Assembly (NCBI RefSeq): GCF_030268685.1
Contig: NZ_BSRQ01000014.1
Coordinates: forward strand, 162,205 to 226,204
From: Microtetraspora sp. NBRC 13810
GTDB lineage: Bacteria; Actinomycetota; Actinomycetes; Streptosporangiales; Streptosporangiaceae
Direction: 5' to 3'
Length of the DNA: 64,000 bases
The translations under genes and the position numbers were made by a program. The notes under the pieces are model-generated. The model was given only the letters and a program-made list of their open reading frames with translations, did not search any database and was not told the origin of the DNA. This document shows, one piece after another, positions 1-8,001 of the stretch; the first letter of the stretch is position 1; each line of letters starts with the position of its first letter.

Positions 1-135
1 GTCGTAGAGGTCGAGCCCGGTCGCGGGCACGCCGAGCCGGGCCAGCAGGGTGAGGGTGGCGCGGCCGAGGGCTCCCGCGGCTCCGGTCACCAGCACCCGG
101 CGAGGTGCGTCCGGCCCGGCTCCATCGGTGCTCAC
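1..135 (-). CDS. NAD-dependent epimerase/dehydratase, N-terminal fragment (cut by window edge)
   Basis: Only the first 45 codons lie in the window, read leftward from a GTG at 135. After a short leader the protein has a hydrophobic strand followed by VTGAAGALGRATL, the glycine-rich GxxGxxG dinucleotide-binding turn that opens short-chain/extended NAD(P)-dependent sugar epimerases, then a second strand ending in GLDLYD, where an acidic residue usually holds the ribose. The rest is outside the window, so substrate and exact family cannot be set. It is divergent from the secreted sugar operon at 495, and a LacI-type palindrome sits 9 bases upstream of its start, which suggests sugar-responsive control. 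Confidence 0.7.
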   Translation of the reverse strand, partial: MSTDGAGPDAPRRVLVTGAAGALGRATLTLLARLGVPATGLDLYD

Positions 136-143
136 GGCGTCCG

Positions 144-155
144 CAAAACGTTTTG
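144..155. promoter_or_regulatory. LacI-family operator-like palindrome
   Basis: CAAAACGTTTTG is a perfect 12-base palindrome with the central CG typical of LacI/GalR-family operators. It lies in the divergent region, immediately upstream of the epimerase start (135) and about 340 bases before the secreted operon (495). Its position would block the epimerase promoter or start region. The regulator gene is not in the window. Confidence 0.6.
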
Positions 156-494
156 TCACCTGCGAAGGTTGCCCAGCCGTACGAGGCTTGTCAAGAGGCG
201 CGCCGCTTCACCCGGTGTAAGAAGCCGTCGGGCAAGCCAAACGTAACCCTGTCGATTTGTTGCGCTCCGAGGTGGGGAAATCTCTAACTTATGCAAATCG
301 TTACCAGGCCCAGGGGTGCGACCTTCGACACCTATATGTTACAAACCCGGTAATCGTCTTGTAAGGAGCGATACCGAAATCACAGGTCTGGAGACGGCAC
401 CCTCCACGCCCTGGCCCCTCACCCGCACCACAGCACGGCATCAGCGCGGCGGCGCGCGCCTGCCTGACGTCCCCCCGGTCAGGAAGGAAGCTCC
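156..494. other. Intergenic region upstream of the secreted sugar operon
   Basis: No gene is seen. The stretch from 285 to 365 is AT-richer than its surroundings and holds a TATGTT box at 335-340 that could be a -10 element for the operon, without a clear -35. A good Shine-Dalgarno sequence, AGGAAGGAAG, ends 4 bases before the ATG at 495. Confidence 0.4.
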
Positions 495-3305
495 ATGTCA
501 CCACGCCTACGACCATGGGTCCGGTTACTCAGTGCGACTCTGCTGGCACTGGCCGGCACGGTCGTGTTGAGCGCGCCGGCCCAGGCGGACATCCCCGCGT
601 CCGACTATCAGCAGGTCCAGCTCGCCGTCGGCCCCAGCGAACTGGGCGAGGCGATGTCCCTGGCGGTCCTGCCGGACCGGTCCGTCCTGCACACCGCCCG
701 TGACGGCACGGTCCGGTTCACCGACGCGCAGGGGAACACCAAGGTCGCGATCAAGCTCTCGGTCTACACGCACGACGAGGAGGGCCTCCAGGGCGTCGCG
801 GTGGACCCCGGTTTCGCCACCAACCGGTACATCTGGCTCTACTACTCCCCGGCGCTGAACACCCCGGCCGGCGACGCCCCGACCACCGGCACCCAGACCG
901 ACTGGGACCGCTGGAAGGGCGAGCTCTACCTGTCCAGGTTCACCCTGCGCGCCGACAACACCCTCGACCCCGCCAGCGAGAAGATCGTGATGCGGGTGCC
1001 CAACGACCGTGGCCAGTGCTGCCACGTCGGCGGTGACATCGACTTCGACGCGGCCGGCAACCTGTACCTCACCACCGGTGACGACACCAACCCGTTCGAG
1101 TCGAACTCCTACACCCCGATCGACGAGCGGACCACCCGCAACCCGCAGTTCGACGCCCAGCGCACCTCGGGCAACACCAACGACCTGCGCGGCAAGGTGC
1201 TGAGGATCAAGCCCCAGCCCGACGGCACGTACACCATCCCCGCGGGCAACCTCTTCGCGCCCGGCACCGCGCGCACCCGTCCCGAGATCTACGCGATGGG
1301 CCTGCGCAACCCGTTCCGCATGTCCGTGGACAAGGCCACCGGCATCGTCTACCTGGGCGACTACGGTCCGGACGCGGGCGGCGCCGACGCCAACCGGGGA
1401 CCCGGCGGCCAGGTCGAGTTCAACCGGATCACCTCGGCGGGCAACTACGGCTGGCCGTACTGCACCGGCACCAACACGACCGCCGAGACCTACGTCGAGT
1501 ACACCTTCCCGAGCGGCCCGGCCGGTGCCAGGTACAACTGCGCCGCCCCGGCGAACAACTCCTTCCGCAACACCGGCCTGGCCACCCTGCCCGCCGCCAG
1601 GGCGAGCTGGATCAAGTACGGCGACGCCGGATCCCCGCCCGAGTTCGGCGGCGGCTCGGAGTCCCCGATGGGCGGCCCCGTCTACCGCTACGACGCCGCG
1701 CTCAACTCCAACGTGAAGTTCCCCGCCTCGCTCAACGGCAGGTTCTTCGCCGGCGAGTACGGCCGGCGGTGGATCAAGGCGATCGAGGTCAAGGCGGACG
1801 GCGCCCCCGGCGTGATCGAAGCCTTCCCGTGGACCGGCACCCAGGTCATGGACATGGCCTTCGGCCCGGACGGCGCGCTCTACGTGCTCGACTACGGCAC
1901 CGGCGGCGGCAACCAGGCGCTCTACCGGGTCGAGTACATCGGCGGCAGCAACCGCAACCCGATCGCCAAGGCGGCGGCGAACCCGACGTCCGGCGGTCAG
2001 CCGCTGACCGTGCAGTTCTCCTCGGCCGGCAGCTCCGACCCCGAGGGCGGCGCGCTGACCTACTCCTGGAACTTCGGCGACGGCGCCACGTCCACCGCGG
2101 CCAACCCGAGCCACACCTACACCAGGACGGGCACCTTCACCCCGACCCTCACCGTCCGCGACCCGCAGGGCCTGACCGGCACCGCCAGCCTGGTGGTGAC
2201 CGTCGGCAACACCGCGCCCACGGTGTCGTTCGTCCAGCCGGCCAGCGGGCAGCTCTTCTCCTTCGGCGACGCGGTGCCGTTCCAGCTCAACGTCACCGAC
2301 CCCGAGGACGGCACGATCGACTGCACCAAGGTCAAGCTCACCTACCTGCTCGGGCACGACAGCCACAGCCACTCGATCACCTCGACGAACGGCTGCTCGG
2401 GCACCATCACCGTGCCGGTCGACGGTGAGCACGACAGCGCCGCGAACATCTACGGCGTCTTCGACGCGGAGTACACCGACAAGAACGGCCTGACCACGCA
2501 CACCATCCGCACCCTCCAGCCCAGGCACCGGCAGGCCGAGCACTTCGGCGCCATGTCCGGCATCCAGATCGCCCAGCACGGCGCGGCCGAGGGCGCGGCC
2601 ACGGTCGGGTTCACCGACAACAACGACTGGATCTCGTTCACGCCCTACGCGCTGGGCAACGCGAACCGGATCACCGCGCGGGTCTCCTCCGGCGGCGCCG
2701 GCGGCACCATCGAGGTGCGGTCCGGCTCGGCCACCGGGGCCCTGCACGGCACGGTCACCGTCCCGGTCACCGGCGGGTGGGACACCTTCGTGGACGTCTC
2801 CGCGGCGCTGACCAACCTGCCCACCGCCCCGACGACGCTGTTCCTCGTCTTCAAGGGCCCGACGGGCCAGGGCAACCTGTTCGACCTCGACGCCTTCACC
2901 TTCTCCACCGGGTCCGCCCCGGCCGGCGCGGTCGAGGCGGAGTCCTACACCTCCCAGTCCGGCGTCCAGCAGGCCAACCACACCACCGCCAGCGGCGGGA
3001 AGACGGTCGGCTACATCGACAACGGCGACTGGGTGGGCTACTCGTCGGTGAACACCTCCGGGGCGAAGTCGTTCTCGGCCCGGGTGTCCTCCGGCGGCGC
3101 GGGCGGCACCCTCCAGGTGCGGTCCGGCTCGGCCACCGGCACGGTGCTCGGCTCGGTCGCGATCGCGAACACCGGCAGCTTCGACACGTTCGCCAACGTG
3201 TCCACACCGCTCACCGGCAACGTCTCGGGCCCGCTGTTCCTGACCTTCACCGGTACGGGCACCGGCGGGCTCTTCGACGTCGACACCTTCACCCTGATCA
3301 AGTGA
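495..3305 (+). CDS. Secreted glucose/sorbosone dehydrogenase-like protein with PKD and two CBM6 modules
   Basis: 936 residues. An N-terminal signal peptide (about 1-31, ending in AQA) is followed by a six-bladed propeller of the glucose/sorbosone dehydrogenase (PQQ-type) family, roughly 40-475, with typical blocks such as GLQGVAVDPGF and AMGLRNPFR. A PKD domain (about 488-571; WNFGDG) and an Ig-like stretch (572-675) follow, then two CBM6-type beta-sandwich modules (about 678-805 and 813-936). Expected role: extracellular oxidation of a sugar or polysaccharide-bound sugar; the substrate is unknown. The second CBM6 is nearly identical at DNA level to the one in the next gene. The downstream gene starts 56 bases later with its own ribosome site, so the two are probably one operon. 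Confidence 0.88.
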   Translation: MSPRLRPWVRLLSATLLALAGTVVLSAPAQADIPASDYQQVQLAVGPSELGEAMSLAVLPDRSVLHTARDGTVRFTDAQGNTKVAIKLSVYTHDEEGLQGVAVDPGFATNRYIWLYYSPALNTPAGDAPTTGTQTDWDRWKGELYLSRFTLRADNTLDPASEKIVMRVPNDRGQCCHVGGDIDFDAAGNLYLTTGDDTNPFESNSYTPIDERTTRNPQFDAQRTSGNTNDLRGKVLRIKPQPDGTYTIPAGNLFAPGTARTRPEIYAMGLRNPFRMSVDKATGIVYLGDYGPDAGGADANRGPGGQVEFNRITSAGNYGWPYCTGTNTTAETYVEYTFPSGPAGARYNCAAPANNSFRNTGLATLPAARASWIKYGDAGSPPEFGGGSESPMGGPVYRYDAALNSNVKFPASLNGRFFAGEYGRRWIKAIEVKADGAPGVIEAFPWTGTQVMDMAFGPDGALYVLDYGTGGGNQALYRVEYIGGSNRNPIAKAAANPTSGGQPLTVQFSSAGSSDPEGGALTYSWNFGDGATSTAANPSHTYTRTGTFTPTLTVRDPQGLTGTASLVVTVGNTAPTVSFVQPASGQLFSFGDAVPFQLNVTDPEDGTIDCTKVKLTYLLGHDSHSHSITSTNGCSGTITVPVDGEHDSAANIYGVFDAEYTDKNGLTTHTIRTLQPRHRQAEHFGAMSGIQIAQHGAAEGAATVGFTDNNDWISFTPYALGNANRITARVSSGGAGGTIEVRSGSATGALHGTVTVPVTGGWDTFVDVSAALTNLPTAPTTLFLVFKGPTGQGNLFDLDAFTFSTGSAPAGAVEAESYTSQSGVQQANHTTASGGKTVGYIDNGDWVGYSSVNTSGAKSFSARVSSGGAGGTLQVRSGSATGTVLGSVAIANTGSFDTFANVSTPLTGNVSGPLFLTFTGTGTGGLFDVDTFTLIK
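2931..3296 (+). repeat. CBM6 module, repeat copy A
   Basis: This 366-base segment encodes the C-terminal CBM6 module of the dehydrogenase-like protein. It matches the segment at 4724-5089 over its full equal length, with long identical blocks, for example around 3168-3205 and 4958-4995. The similarity includes synonymous positions, which points to recent duplication or gene conversion between the two operon genes. Confidence 0.85.
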
Positions 3306-3361
3306 CGCCGGTCGCCGGTACGGCGGAGCCGTACCGGCGACCCACCCGCGAAAGGGACAGC

Positions 3362-6073
3362 ATGCGAACACCCCCCACCGCGAAGAGGCGTCGTCTCGGC
3401 CGCCTCTCCGCAGCCTTGGCCCTCGCCGCGGCGCTCTTCGCCCCGGCCACGTCCGCCGCCGCCACCGCCGTCGCCGCCGACCCGGCGTACGAGGTGCTGG
3501 TCTTCTCCAAGACGGCGGGCTTCCGGCACGACTCCATCCCGGCGGGCATCGACGCCATCCGCGCGCTCGGCTCGCAGAACAACTTCACCGTCACCGCCAC
3601 CGAGGACGCCGCCGCGTTCACCACGTCCAACCTGGCGAGGTTCCGGACCGTGGTGTTCCTCAGCACCACCGGCGACGTGCTCAACGCCACCCAGCAGTCC
3701 GCGCTGGAGTCGTACGTGAACGGCGGCGGCGGTTACGTCGGCGTGCACGCGGCGGCGGACACCGAGTACGACTGGCCGTACTACGGCAGGCTGGTCGGAG
3801 CGTGGTTCCGCAGCCATCCGGCGATCCAGCAGGCCACGATCAGGAACGAGGACCGGGCGCACCCGGCGACCGCGCACCTCGCCCCCACCTGGTCCAGGAC
3901 CGACGAGTGGTACAACTACCGGGCCAACCCGCGGGCCACCTCGCACGTGCTGCAGAACCTCGACGAGGGCAGCTACAGCGGGGCCGACATGGGCGACCAC
4001 CCGATCACCTGGTGCCACCAGATGTCCGCGGGCCGGTCGTTCTACACCGGGCTCGGCCACACCGCGAGCTCCTACACCGAGCCGGCGTTCCGCTCGCTGC
4101 TGCTCGGCGGCATCCGGTACGCGGCGGGCGTCGCGCCGGCCGACTGCCGGCCGGAGACCGGCTACACCGCGCTGTACAACGGCTCGACCACCGGCTGGCA
4201 GCAGGCGGGGCCCGGCGGCTTCAGCAACAGCGCCGCGACCCTCACCTCCTTCGGCGGCATGGGCCTGTACTGGTACAACGCCGAGGAGTTCACCAACTAC
4301 TCGCTCAAGCTGGACTGGCGGGCCGCCGGTGACGACAACTCCGGCGTCTTCATCGGGTTCCCCGCCTCCTCCGACCCGAACTCGGCGGTGAACAACGGCT
4401 ACGAGGTGCAGATCGACGCGACCGACTCACCCGACCGGACCACCGGCTCGGTCTACGGCGTCAAGTCCGCCGACATCGCGGCCCGCGACCGCGCGCTCAA
4501 CCCGCCCGGCCAGTGGAACACCTACGAACTGCTGGTCGAAGGGGAACGCCTCCAGGTCTTCCTGAACGGCGTCAAGATCAACGACTTCACCAACACCAAC
4601 CCCGTCAGGTCGCTCAAGGGCTACATCGGCCTGCAGAACCACGGCGACGGCGACGACGTGGCGTTCCGGAACGTCCGGATCAAGAAGCTCGGCGGCGGCC
4701 CCGGCCCGCAGCCCGGCACCCCGGTCGAGGCGGAGTCCTACACCTCCCAGTCCGGCGTGCAGCCGGCCAGCCACGCCGCGGCCAGCGGCGGGCGGACCGT
4801 CGGCTACATCGACAACAACGACTGGGTCGGCTACTCGTCGGTGAACACCGCGGGCGCCACGGCGTTCGCCGCGCGGGTGTCCTCCGGCGGCGCCGGCGGC
4901 ACGATCCAGGTGCGGTCCGGCTCGGCCACCGGCACCGTGCTCGGCTCCGTGCAGGTGCGCAACACCGGCAGCTTCGACACGTTCGCCAACGTGTCCACCA
5001 CGCTCAGCGGGAACGTCTCCGGCCCGCTGTTCCTGACCTTCACCGGCACCGGCAGCGGTGGCCTCTTCGACGTCGACACCTTCACCCTCACCTCGACGCC
5101 GACCGCCGCCGCGCCGTCCACCAACGTGCACGCCTTCTACTACCCGTGGTACGGCAGCCCGGCGCGGAACGGCACCTGGCGGCACTGGCAGCAGGGCGGC
5201 CAGAACCCGCCGGAGGACGTCGGCGCCGACCTCTACCCGACGCTGGGCGCGTACGACTCCGGTGACACCGCCGTGCTCGCCCAGCACATGAAGTGGCTCA
5301 AGCAGGCGGGCGCCGGCGTCCTCGTGTACAGCTGGTGGGGCCGCGGCAGCTACGAGGACAACCTCACCCGCGGCGTGATGGACGCCGCCGCCGCCGAGGG
5401 CATCAAGGTCGCCTGGCACATCGAGCCGTACACGGGCCGCACCGGCGCGTCGGTGGTCGCCGACATCAACTACATCAACCAGACGTACGGCGGGCACCCC
5501 GCGTTCTACCGCGCGGCCGACCGGGGCAACCGCCCGGCGTACTACGTCTTCGAGAGCCTGCGCATCACCGACTGGTCCGCGCTGAGCCAGGTCAACCAGA
5601 ACAACATCATCCTGGCCCAGACCACCGACACGTCGAAGATCGCCGGCTTCTCCGGCATGTACACCTACGACGGCATCGCGGGCGCGACCGCCCCCGGCTG
5701 GAAGAACGCGGGCGACTACGCCAAGGCCAACAACCTGGTCTGGTCCCCGTCGGTCGCCCCCGGTTACATCGACGACCGCGCCGTCCCCGGCAACACCACG
5801 CCCACCCTGGGCAGGGACAACGGCGCCGCCTACGACCGCCAGTGGAACAACGCCCTCAACCCGGCCACCGGCGGCCTGCCCACCTGGGTCTCCATCACCT
5901 CGTTCAACGAGTGGCACGAGGGCAGCCCCATCGAACCGGTCGACTCCACCCCGCCCGCCGGCCACGGGTACCAGACCTACAACGGCGCCTACGGCAAGAC
6001 CGGCACCGCCGGCGAAACCGCCTACCTCGACCGCACCCGCTACTGGGCCACCGAGTTCGAGAACCGCCGCTGA
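3362..6073 (+). CDS. Secreted multimodular ThuA / DUF1080 / CBM6 / GH99-like protein
   Basis: 903 residues from the ATG at 3362 (ribosome site GAAAGGGAC). The reading frame stays open far upstream, but only this ATG gives a signal peptide (1-39). Modules in order: ThuA-like glutamine-amidotransferase fold (about 44-257; VLVFSKTAGFRHDS), a DUF1080 concanavalin-like domain of the 3-keto-disaccharide hydrolase family (about 267-443), CBM6 (about 455-578) and a GH99/GH71-like (beta/alpha)8 domain (about 589-903; HAFYYPWYG, late FNEWHEGSPIEP). ThuA and DUF1080 families are linked to 3-keto-sugar metabolism, so with the upstream dehydrogenase this may oxidise and cleave a glycan outside the cell. 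That role is inference. A strong hairpin follows the stop. Confidence 0.85.
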   Translation: MRTPPTAKRRRLGRLSAALALAAALFAPATSAAATAVAADPAYEVLVFSKTAGFRHDSIPAGIDAIRALGSQNNFTVTATEDAAAFTTSNLARFRTVVFLSTTGDVLNATQQSALESYVNGGGGYVGVHAAADTEYDWPYYGRLVGAWFRSHPAIQQATIRNEDRAHPATAHLAPTWSRTDEWYNYRANPRATSHVLQNLDEGSYSGADMGDHPITWCHQMSAGRSFYTGLGHTASSYTEPAFRSLLLGGIRYAAGVAPADCRPETGYTALYNGSTTGWQQAGPGGFSNSAATLTSFGGMGLYWYNAEEFTNYSLKLDWRAAGDDNSGVFIGFPASSDPNSAVNNGYEVQIDATDSPDRTTGSVYGVKSADIAARDRALNPPGQWNTYELLVEGERLQVFLNGVKINDFTNTNPVRSLKGYIGLQNHGDGDDVAFRNVRIKKLGGGPGPQPGTPVEAESYTSQSGVQPASHAAASGGRTVGYIDNNDWVGYSSVNTAGATAFAARVSSGGAGGTIQVRSGSATGTVLGSVQVRNTGSFDTFANVSTTLSGNVSGPLFLTFTGTGSGGLFDVDTFTLTSTPTAAAPSTNVHAFYYPWYGSPARNGTWRHWQQGGQNPPEDVGADLYPTLGAYDSGDTAVLAQHMKWLKQAGAGVLVYSWWGRGSYEDNLTRGVMDAAAAEGIKVAWHIEPYTGRTGASVVADINYINQTYGGHPAFYRAADRGNRPAYYVFESLRITDWSALSQVNQNNIILAQTTDTSKIAGFSGMYTYDGIAGATAPGWKNAGDYAKANNLVWSPSVAPGYIDDRAVPGNTTPTLGRDNGAAYDRQWNNALNPATGGLPTWVSITSFNEWHEGSPIEPVDSTPPAGHGYQTYNGAYGKTGTAGETAYLDRTRYWATEFENRR
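4724..5089 (+). repeat. CBM6 module, repeat copy B
   Basis: Second copy of the 366-base CBM6-coding segment (see 2931-3296). It lies between the DUF1080 and GH99-like modules of the downstream gene. Confidence 0.85.
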
Positions 6074-6085
6074 CCCACCCCCGGC

Positions 6086-6116
6086 GAGGGGGCGGCACAC
6101 CACGTGCCGCCCCCTC
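6086..6116 (+). terminator. Hairpin terminator of the secreted sugar operon
   Basis: Perfect 13-base inverted repeat (GAGGGGGCGGCAC with its complement, 5-base loop) starting 12 bases after the stop codon. There is no T-tract, as is common in high-GC actinomycetes. Confidence 0.75.
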
Positions 6117-6136
6117 CCACGACGGGAGGTACGACA

Positions 6137-6165
6137 TGTGCCGCCCACCTGCGACGGGCGGCACA
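6137..6165. repeat. Second GC-rich inverted repeat
   Basis: TGTGCCGCCC pairs perfectly with GGGCGGCACA across a 9-base loop. The right arm can instead pair with TGTGCCG at 6169-6175, so two mutually exclusive hairpins are possible. The sequence GGCGGCACACCA also occurs in the preceding terminator, so this looks like a degenerate duplication of it. Confidence 0.5.
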
Positions 6166-6179
6166 CCATGTGCCGTCCG

Positions 6180-6368
6180 TCATCTCACGTGGGCGGCGAT
6201 GACGCGGGCGCAGTCCAGGGACTCGGTGCGGGTCGTGTCCACCTCCAGGTCGTAGTGCACGCCGTGGTGGACGATCTCCGCCTGTGACGCGACCATGCCG
6301 GTGACCAGGTCGTGCAGAATGACGCCGCGCAATCTTCTGCTCTGGTGGTAGGTCGAGCGGGGCTTCAA
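6180..6368 (-). pseudogene. C-terminal relic of a chloramphenicol phosphotransferase-like gene
   Basis: The last 40 or so residues ([19 protein letters not shown], then [13 protein letters not shown]) look like the C-terminus of the CPT-like kinase family found in many actinomycetes. The P-loop and central domain are missing, and the first 20 residues of the frame do not fit the family. It is best read as a 5'-truncated remnant, not a working enzyme. The family assignment is from memory of its conserved tail. Confidence 0.5.
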
Positions 6369-6449
6369 CGCATGGCGGTCCGGGAGGCGTCCTCGGACGG
6401 CTGCCCTGGTGGCTTCTGTCTCACGAGGCTGGTCAGCGGCACATCCGGG

Positions 6450-6544
6450 ACCAGGTCGATCCCGAGCAACCGGTCGGCCCTCTGATGAGGAAAGCCTTCT
6501 ATGGCACGACCCGGTTCAATGACTTCGCGGTCCGGGTGGGGTGA
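6450..6544 (+). pseudogene. Possible HxlR-type regulator fragment
   Basis: The frame reads [20 protein letters not shown] and then stops. In HxlR/MarR-like repressors the equivalent block is I-L-R-(E/D)-A-F-(Y/F)-G-x-x-R-F-x-(D/E)-F, the start of the winged helix. The rest of the domain is absent on both sides. Together with the neighbouring CPT relic this marks a decayed stretch. Confidence 0.35.
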
Positions 6545-6780
6545 AACGTCATGACATTTGCTCAGCTCGGCTTGGCCCGCGACGGCAGCCTTACGCTGCC
6601 CTGGGGGCCGGAGAGTGCGTCAATGCGGTGTGGCCACCCCTGAGAAGGGTGGGACCGATCCCGGGCCAGGGGGTCGTGAGAAAGAAATGGTAAACCGGTA
6701 GGGATGTGCTGGCCTTCGTAAATGCCGACAGTATTGTGGTAGGAGATCGGCTGAGGTTCTTTTTTCGCCTCACTGCCTTG
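6545..6780. other. Non-coding, no recognised feature
   Basis: No gene can be supported. A TATTGT box at 6732-6737 could be a -10 element for the tiny gene at 6827, but no -35 element is evident. Confidence 0.3.
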
Positions 6781-6806
6781 ACCGGCGCACCACGAGTTGC
6801 GCCGGT
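6781..6806. repeat. Hairpin just upstream of a tiny gene
   Basis: ACCGGCGCA and TGCGCCGGT pair perfectly around an 8-base loop. It lies 4 bases before the Shine-Dalgarno of the gene at 6827 and could shape its 5' leader or end upstream transcription. Confidence 0.5.
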
Positions 6807-6826
6807 TCAGGGAGGGAGGTGGCCAC

Positions 6827-6967
6827 ATGAGCCATAGGAGAAGCAGAAAGGCCGATCAGCGGGTCCCTTCTGGGCGATGGGAGGTGGTGACTCTTCTCAT
6901 CGGAGCGCAGGTGGCTCTGATAGAACTGCTCGCCGCGGTGCTGGGTGCCGTTCGTTTCTGCGGCTAG
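6827..6967 (+). CDS. Small predicted membrane protein (46 aa)
   Basis: ATG preceded by an excellent ribosome site (AGGGAGGGAGGTG). The protein has a basic N-terminus (SHRRSRK) and one hydrophobic helix, about residues 20-43, ending in RFCG. Codons are less GC-biased than in neighbouring genes. No family is recognised. It stands alone between a decayed stretch and a convergent small secreted-protein gene. The case rests on the ribosome site and the membrane helix. Confidence 0.5.
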   Translation: MSHRRSRKADQRVPSGRWEVVTLLIGAQVALIELLAAVLGAVRFCG

Positions 6968-7344
6968 GCGCTTTTCCGTGGCACGGGGGCCGATGAGAGC
7001 CCTCCCGGGAAAACATGTGCACAAAATGCGATAAATCCCAGCGAGTCTCATATATCGGTCACATGGCCTCAATCCTCATGGCAACCGAGCATATAAGGGC
7101 ACGATATCGATCGCCGATCGTTCCGGAAATCGGCCGATGCTTCCGCCCTGACCATTGCGCGCCTGTCGGCATCCTCACCAGGTGCGCTCATCTCCGACTC
7201 CACGGCCGCGGTCGTTCGCGGTGGCCCGTGGCCGCCCCCATGGCGGGCGGCCCGGTGCCGGTGGTGGCGGGAGGGGACCGCCGCGAGGCCGGAGAGGCGT
7301 GCCCGCGGCTTGGTCGCCACCACCTGTCTGGAGGGGCGCCCGGA
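6968..7344. other. Intergenic region between convergent small genes
   Basis: No gene supported. 7000-7130 is unusually AT-rich for this genome. GGTGGTGGCG (7260-7269) and CGCCACCACC (7315-7324) form a 10-base inverted repeat with a long loop that could help end transcription of the minus-strand gene at 7345. Confidence 0.35.
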
Positions 7345-7653
7345 TCAGGACTGGGTGATCTCCGCGGCGGGCTTGCCCTTGCCCTTGGGCACCTTGATGG
7401 TCTTGCCGGGGGCGGCGCCCTCGGCGTGCGCGGCCCTGGTCGGATAACAGTCGTAGTAGCAGTAGTGCGCGTCGCAGTAGCGCAGGAAGCAGATCCAGCC
7501 GGCCTTCGCGTCGGCCGAGCAGACCGCGGCCTGCGAGGCATGCGCGGCGGTGGTGGCGTGTGCGGCGGTGGCGGGCACCGCGACCAGCATGGCGGCGCCG
7601 GTCAGCAGACCGCCGGCCAGCGTGATGGCGACGCGGCGAACGTACAGTTTCAT
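7345..7653 (-). CDS. Small secreted cysteine-rich protein (102 aa)
   Basis: Start ATG at 7653 with ribosome site AAGGAGAG; upstream in-frame codons lack one. A signal peptide (about 1-33) ends near ATAAHA. The mature part has five cysteines within 30 residues (VC, WIC, RYC, HYC, YDC) rich in Tyr and Trp, then a basic Lys/Pro/Gly tail (KVPKGKGKP). The Cys/Tyr cluster suggests a disulfide-bonded extracellular peptide. No family is recognised and function is unknown. It lies downstream of a separate tiny lipoprotein gene on the same strand. Confidence 0.65.
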   Translation of the reverse strand: MKLYVRRVAITLAGGLLTGAAMLVAVPATAAHATTAAHASQAAVCSADAKAGWICFLRYCDAHYCYYDCYPTRAAHAEGAAPGKTIKVPKGKGKPAAEITQS

Positions 7654-7768
7654 CGGATGCTCTCCTTCGACTTCGGAGCGTGAGCGAATGACTACATTGT
7701 GCGATCGAAGTCGCGCGCCCGGTATCCGGGAAACCTCGTACCCGCGGCTCACCGACCGGCAGGAAAAA

Positions 7769-7795
7769 GCCGGACCCCGGTGTGCGGGGTCCGGC
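7769..7795 (-). terminator. Intrinsic terminator of the tiny lipoprotein gene
   Basis: GCCGGACCCC and GGGGTCCGGC pair perfectly (7-base loop). On the minus strand the hairpin is followed by a run of five T, so it ends transcription of the gene at 7837-8001. Confidence 0.85.
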
Positions 7796-7836
7796 CGTAT
7801 CGGAGGTCACCGGCTCGGGGAGCCGGTCCGTCGTGC

Positions 7837-8001
7837 TCAGTCGTCGTCGTTGTCGTCCCCGGGGGCGTTCGTGTTGACCACGTCGGGACGGTCGTCGCCG
7901 TCGTCGTCATCCCCGCCGCCGCCGCAGCCCGCGACCAGGCCGACAAGGGTGGCCACTGTCGCGGCCGTCAGGGCCGCCTTCCGTGTGGTCTTTCCGAGCA
8001 T
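7837..8001 (-). CDS. Tiny acidic lipoprotein (54 aa)
   Basis: ATG at 8001 with GGAG 7 bases upstream. A basic start (LGKTTRK) and hydrophobic stretch lead to the lipobox LVAGC, giving a lipidated Cys26. The mature part is only 29 residues: four Gly, then Asp-rich runs (DDDDGDD and a final DDD). An acidic tether like this may bind cations or act as a surface peptide; function is unknown. It has its own T-run terminator, so it is an independent transcript. Confidence 0.7.
   Translation of the reverse strand: MLGKTTRKAALTAATVATLVGLVAGCGGGGDDDDGDDRPDVVNTNAPGDDNDDD

Noticed and set aside
525..3371. Long open frame on the minus strand opposite the dehydrogenase-like gene
   Set aside because: High-GC codon bias leaves antisense frames open. 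The product is Gly/Val/Arg-rich without motifs, while the plus-strand gene has a signal peptide and clear domains.
6562..6828. Minus-strand frames in the decayed stretch
   Set aside because: No ribosome site or motif, and composition unlike coding sequence of this genome.
7015..7683. Plus-strand frame across the Cys-rich gene
   Set aside because: Runs antisense to a gene with signal peptide and ribosome site; Gly/Arg-rich shadow.
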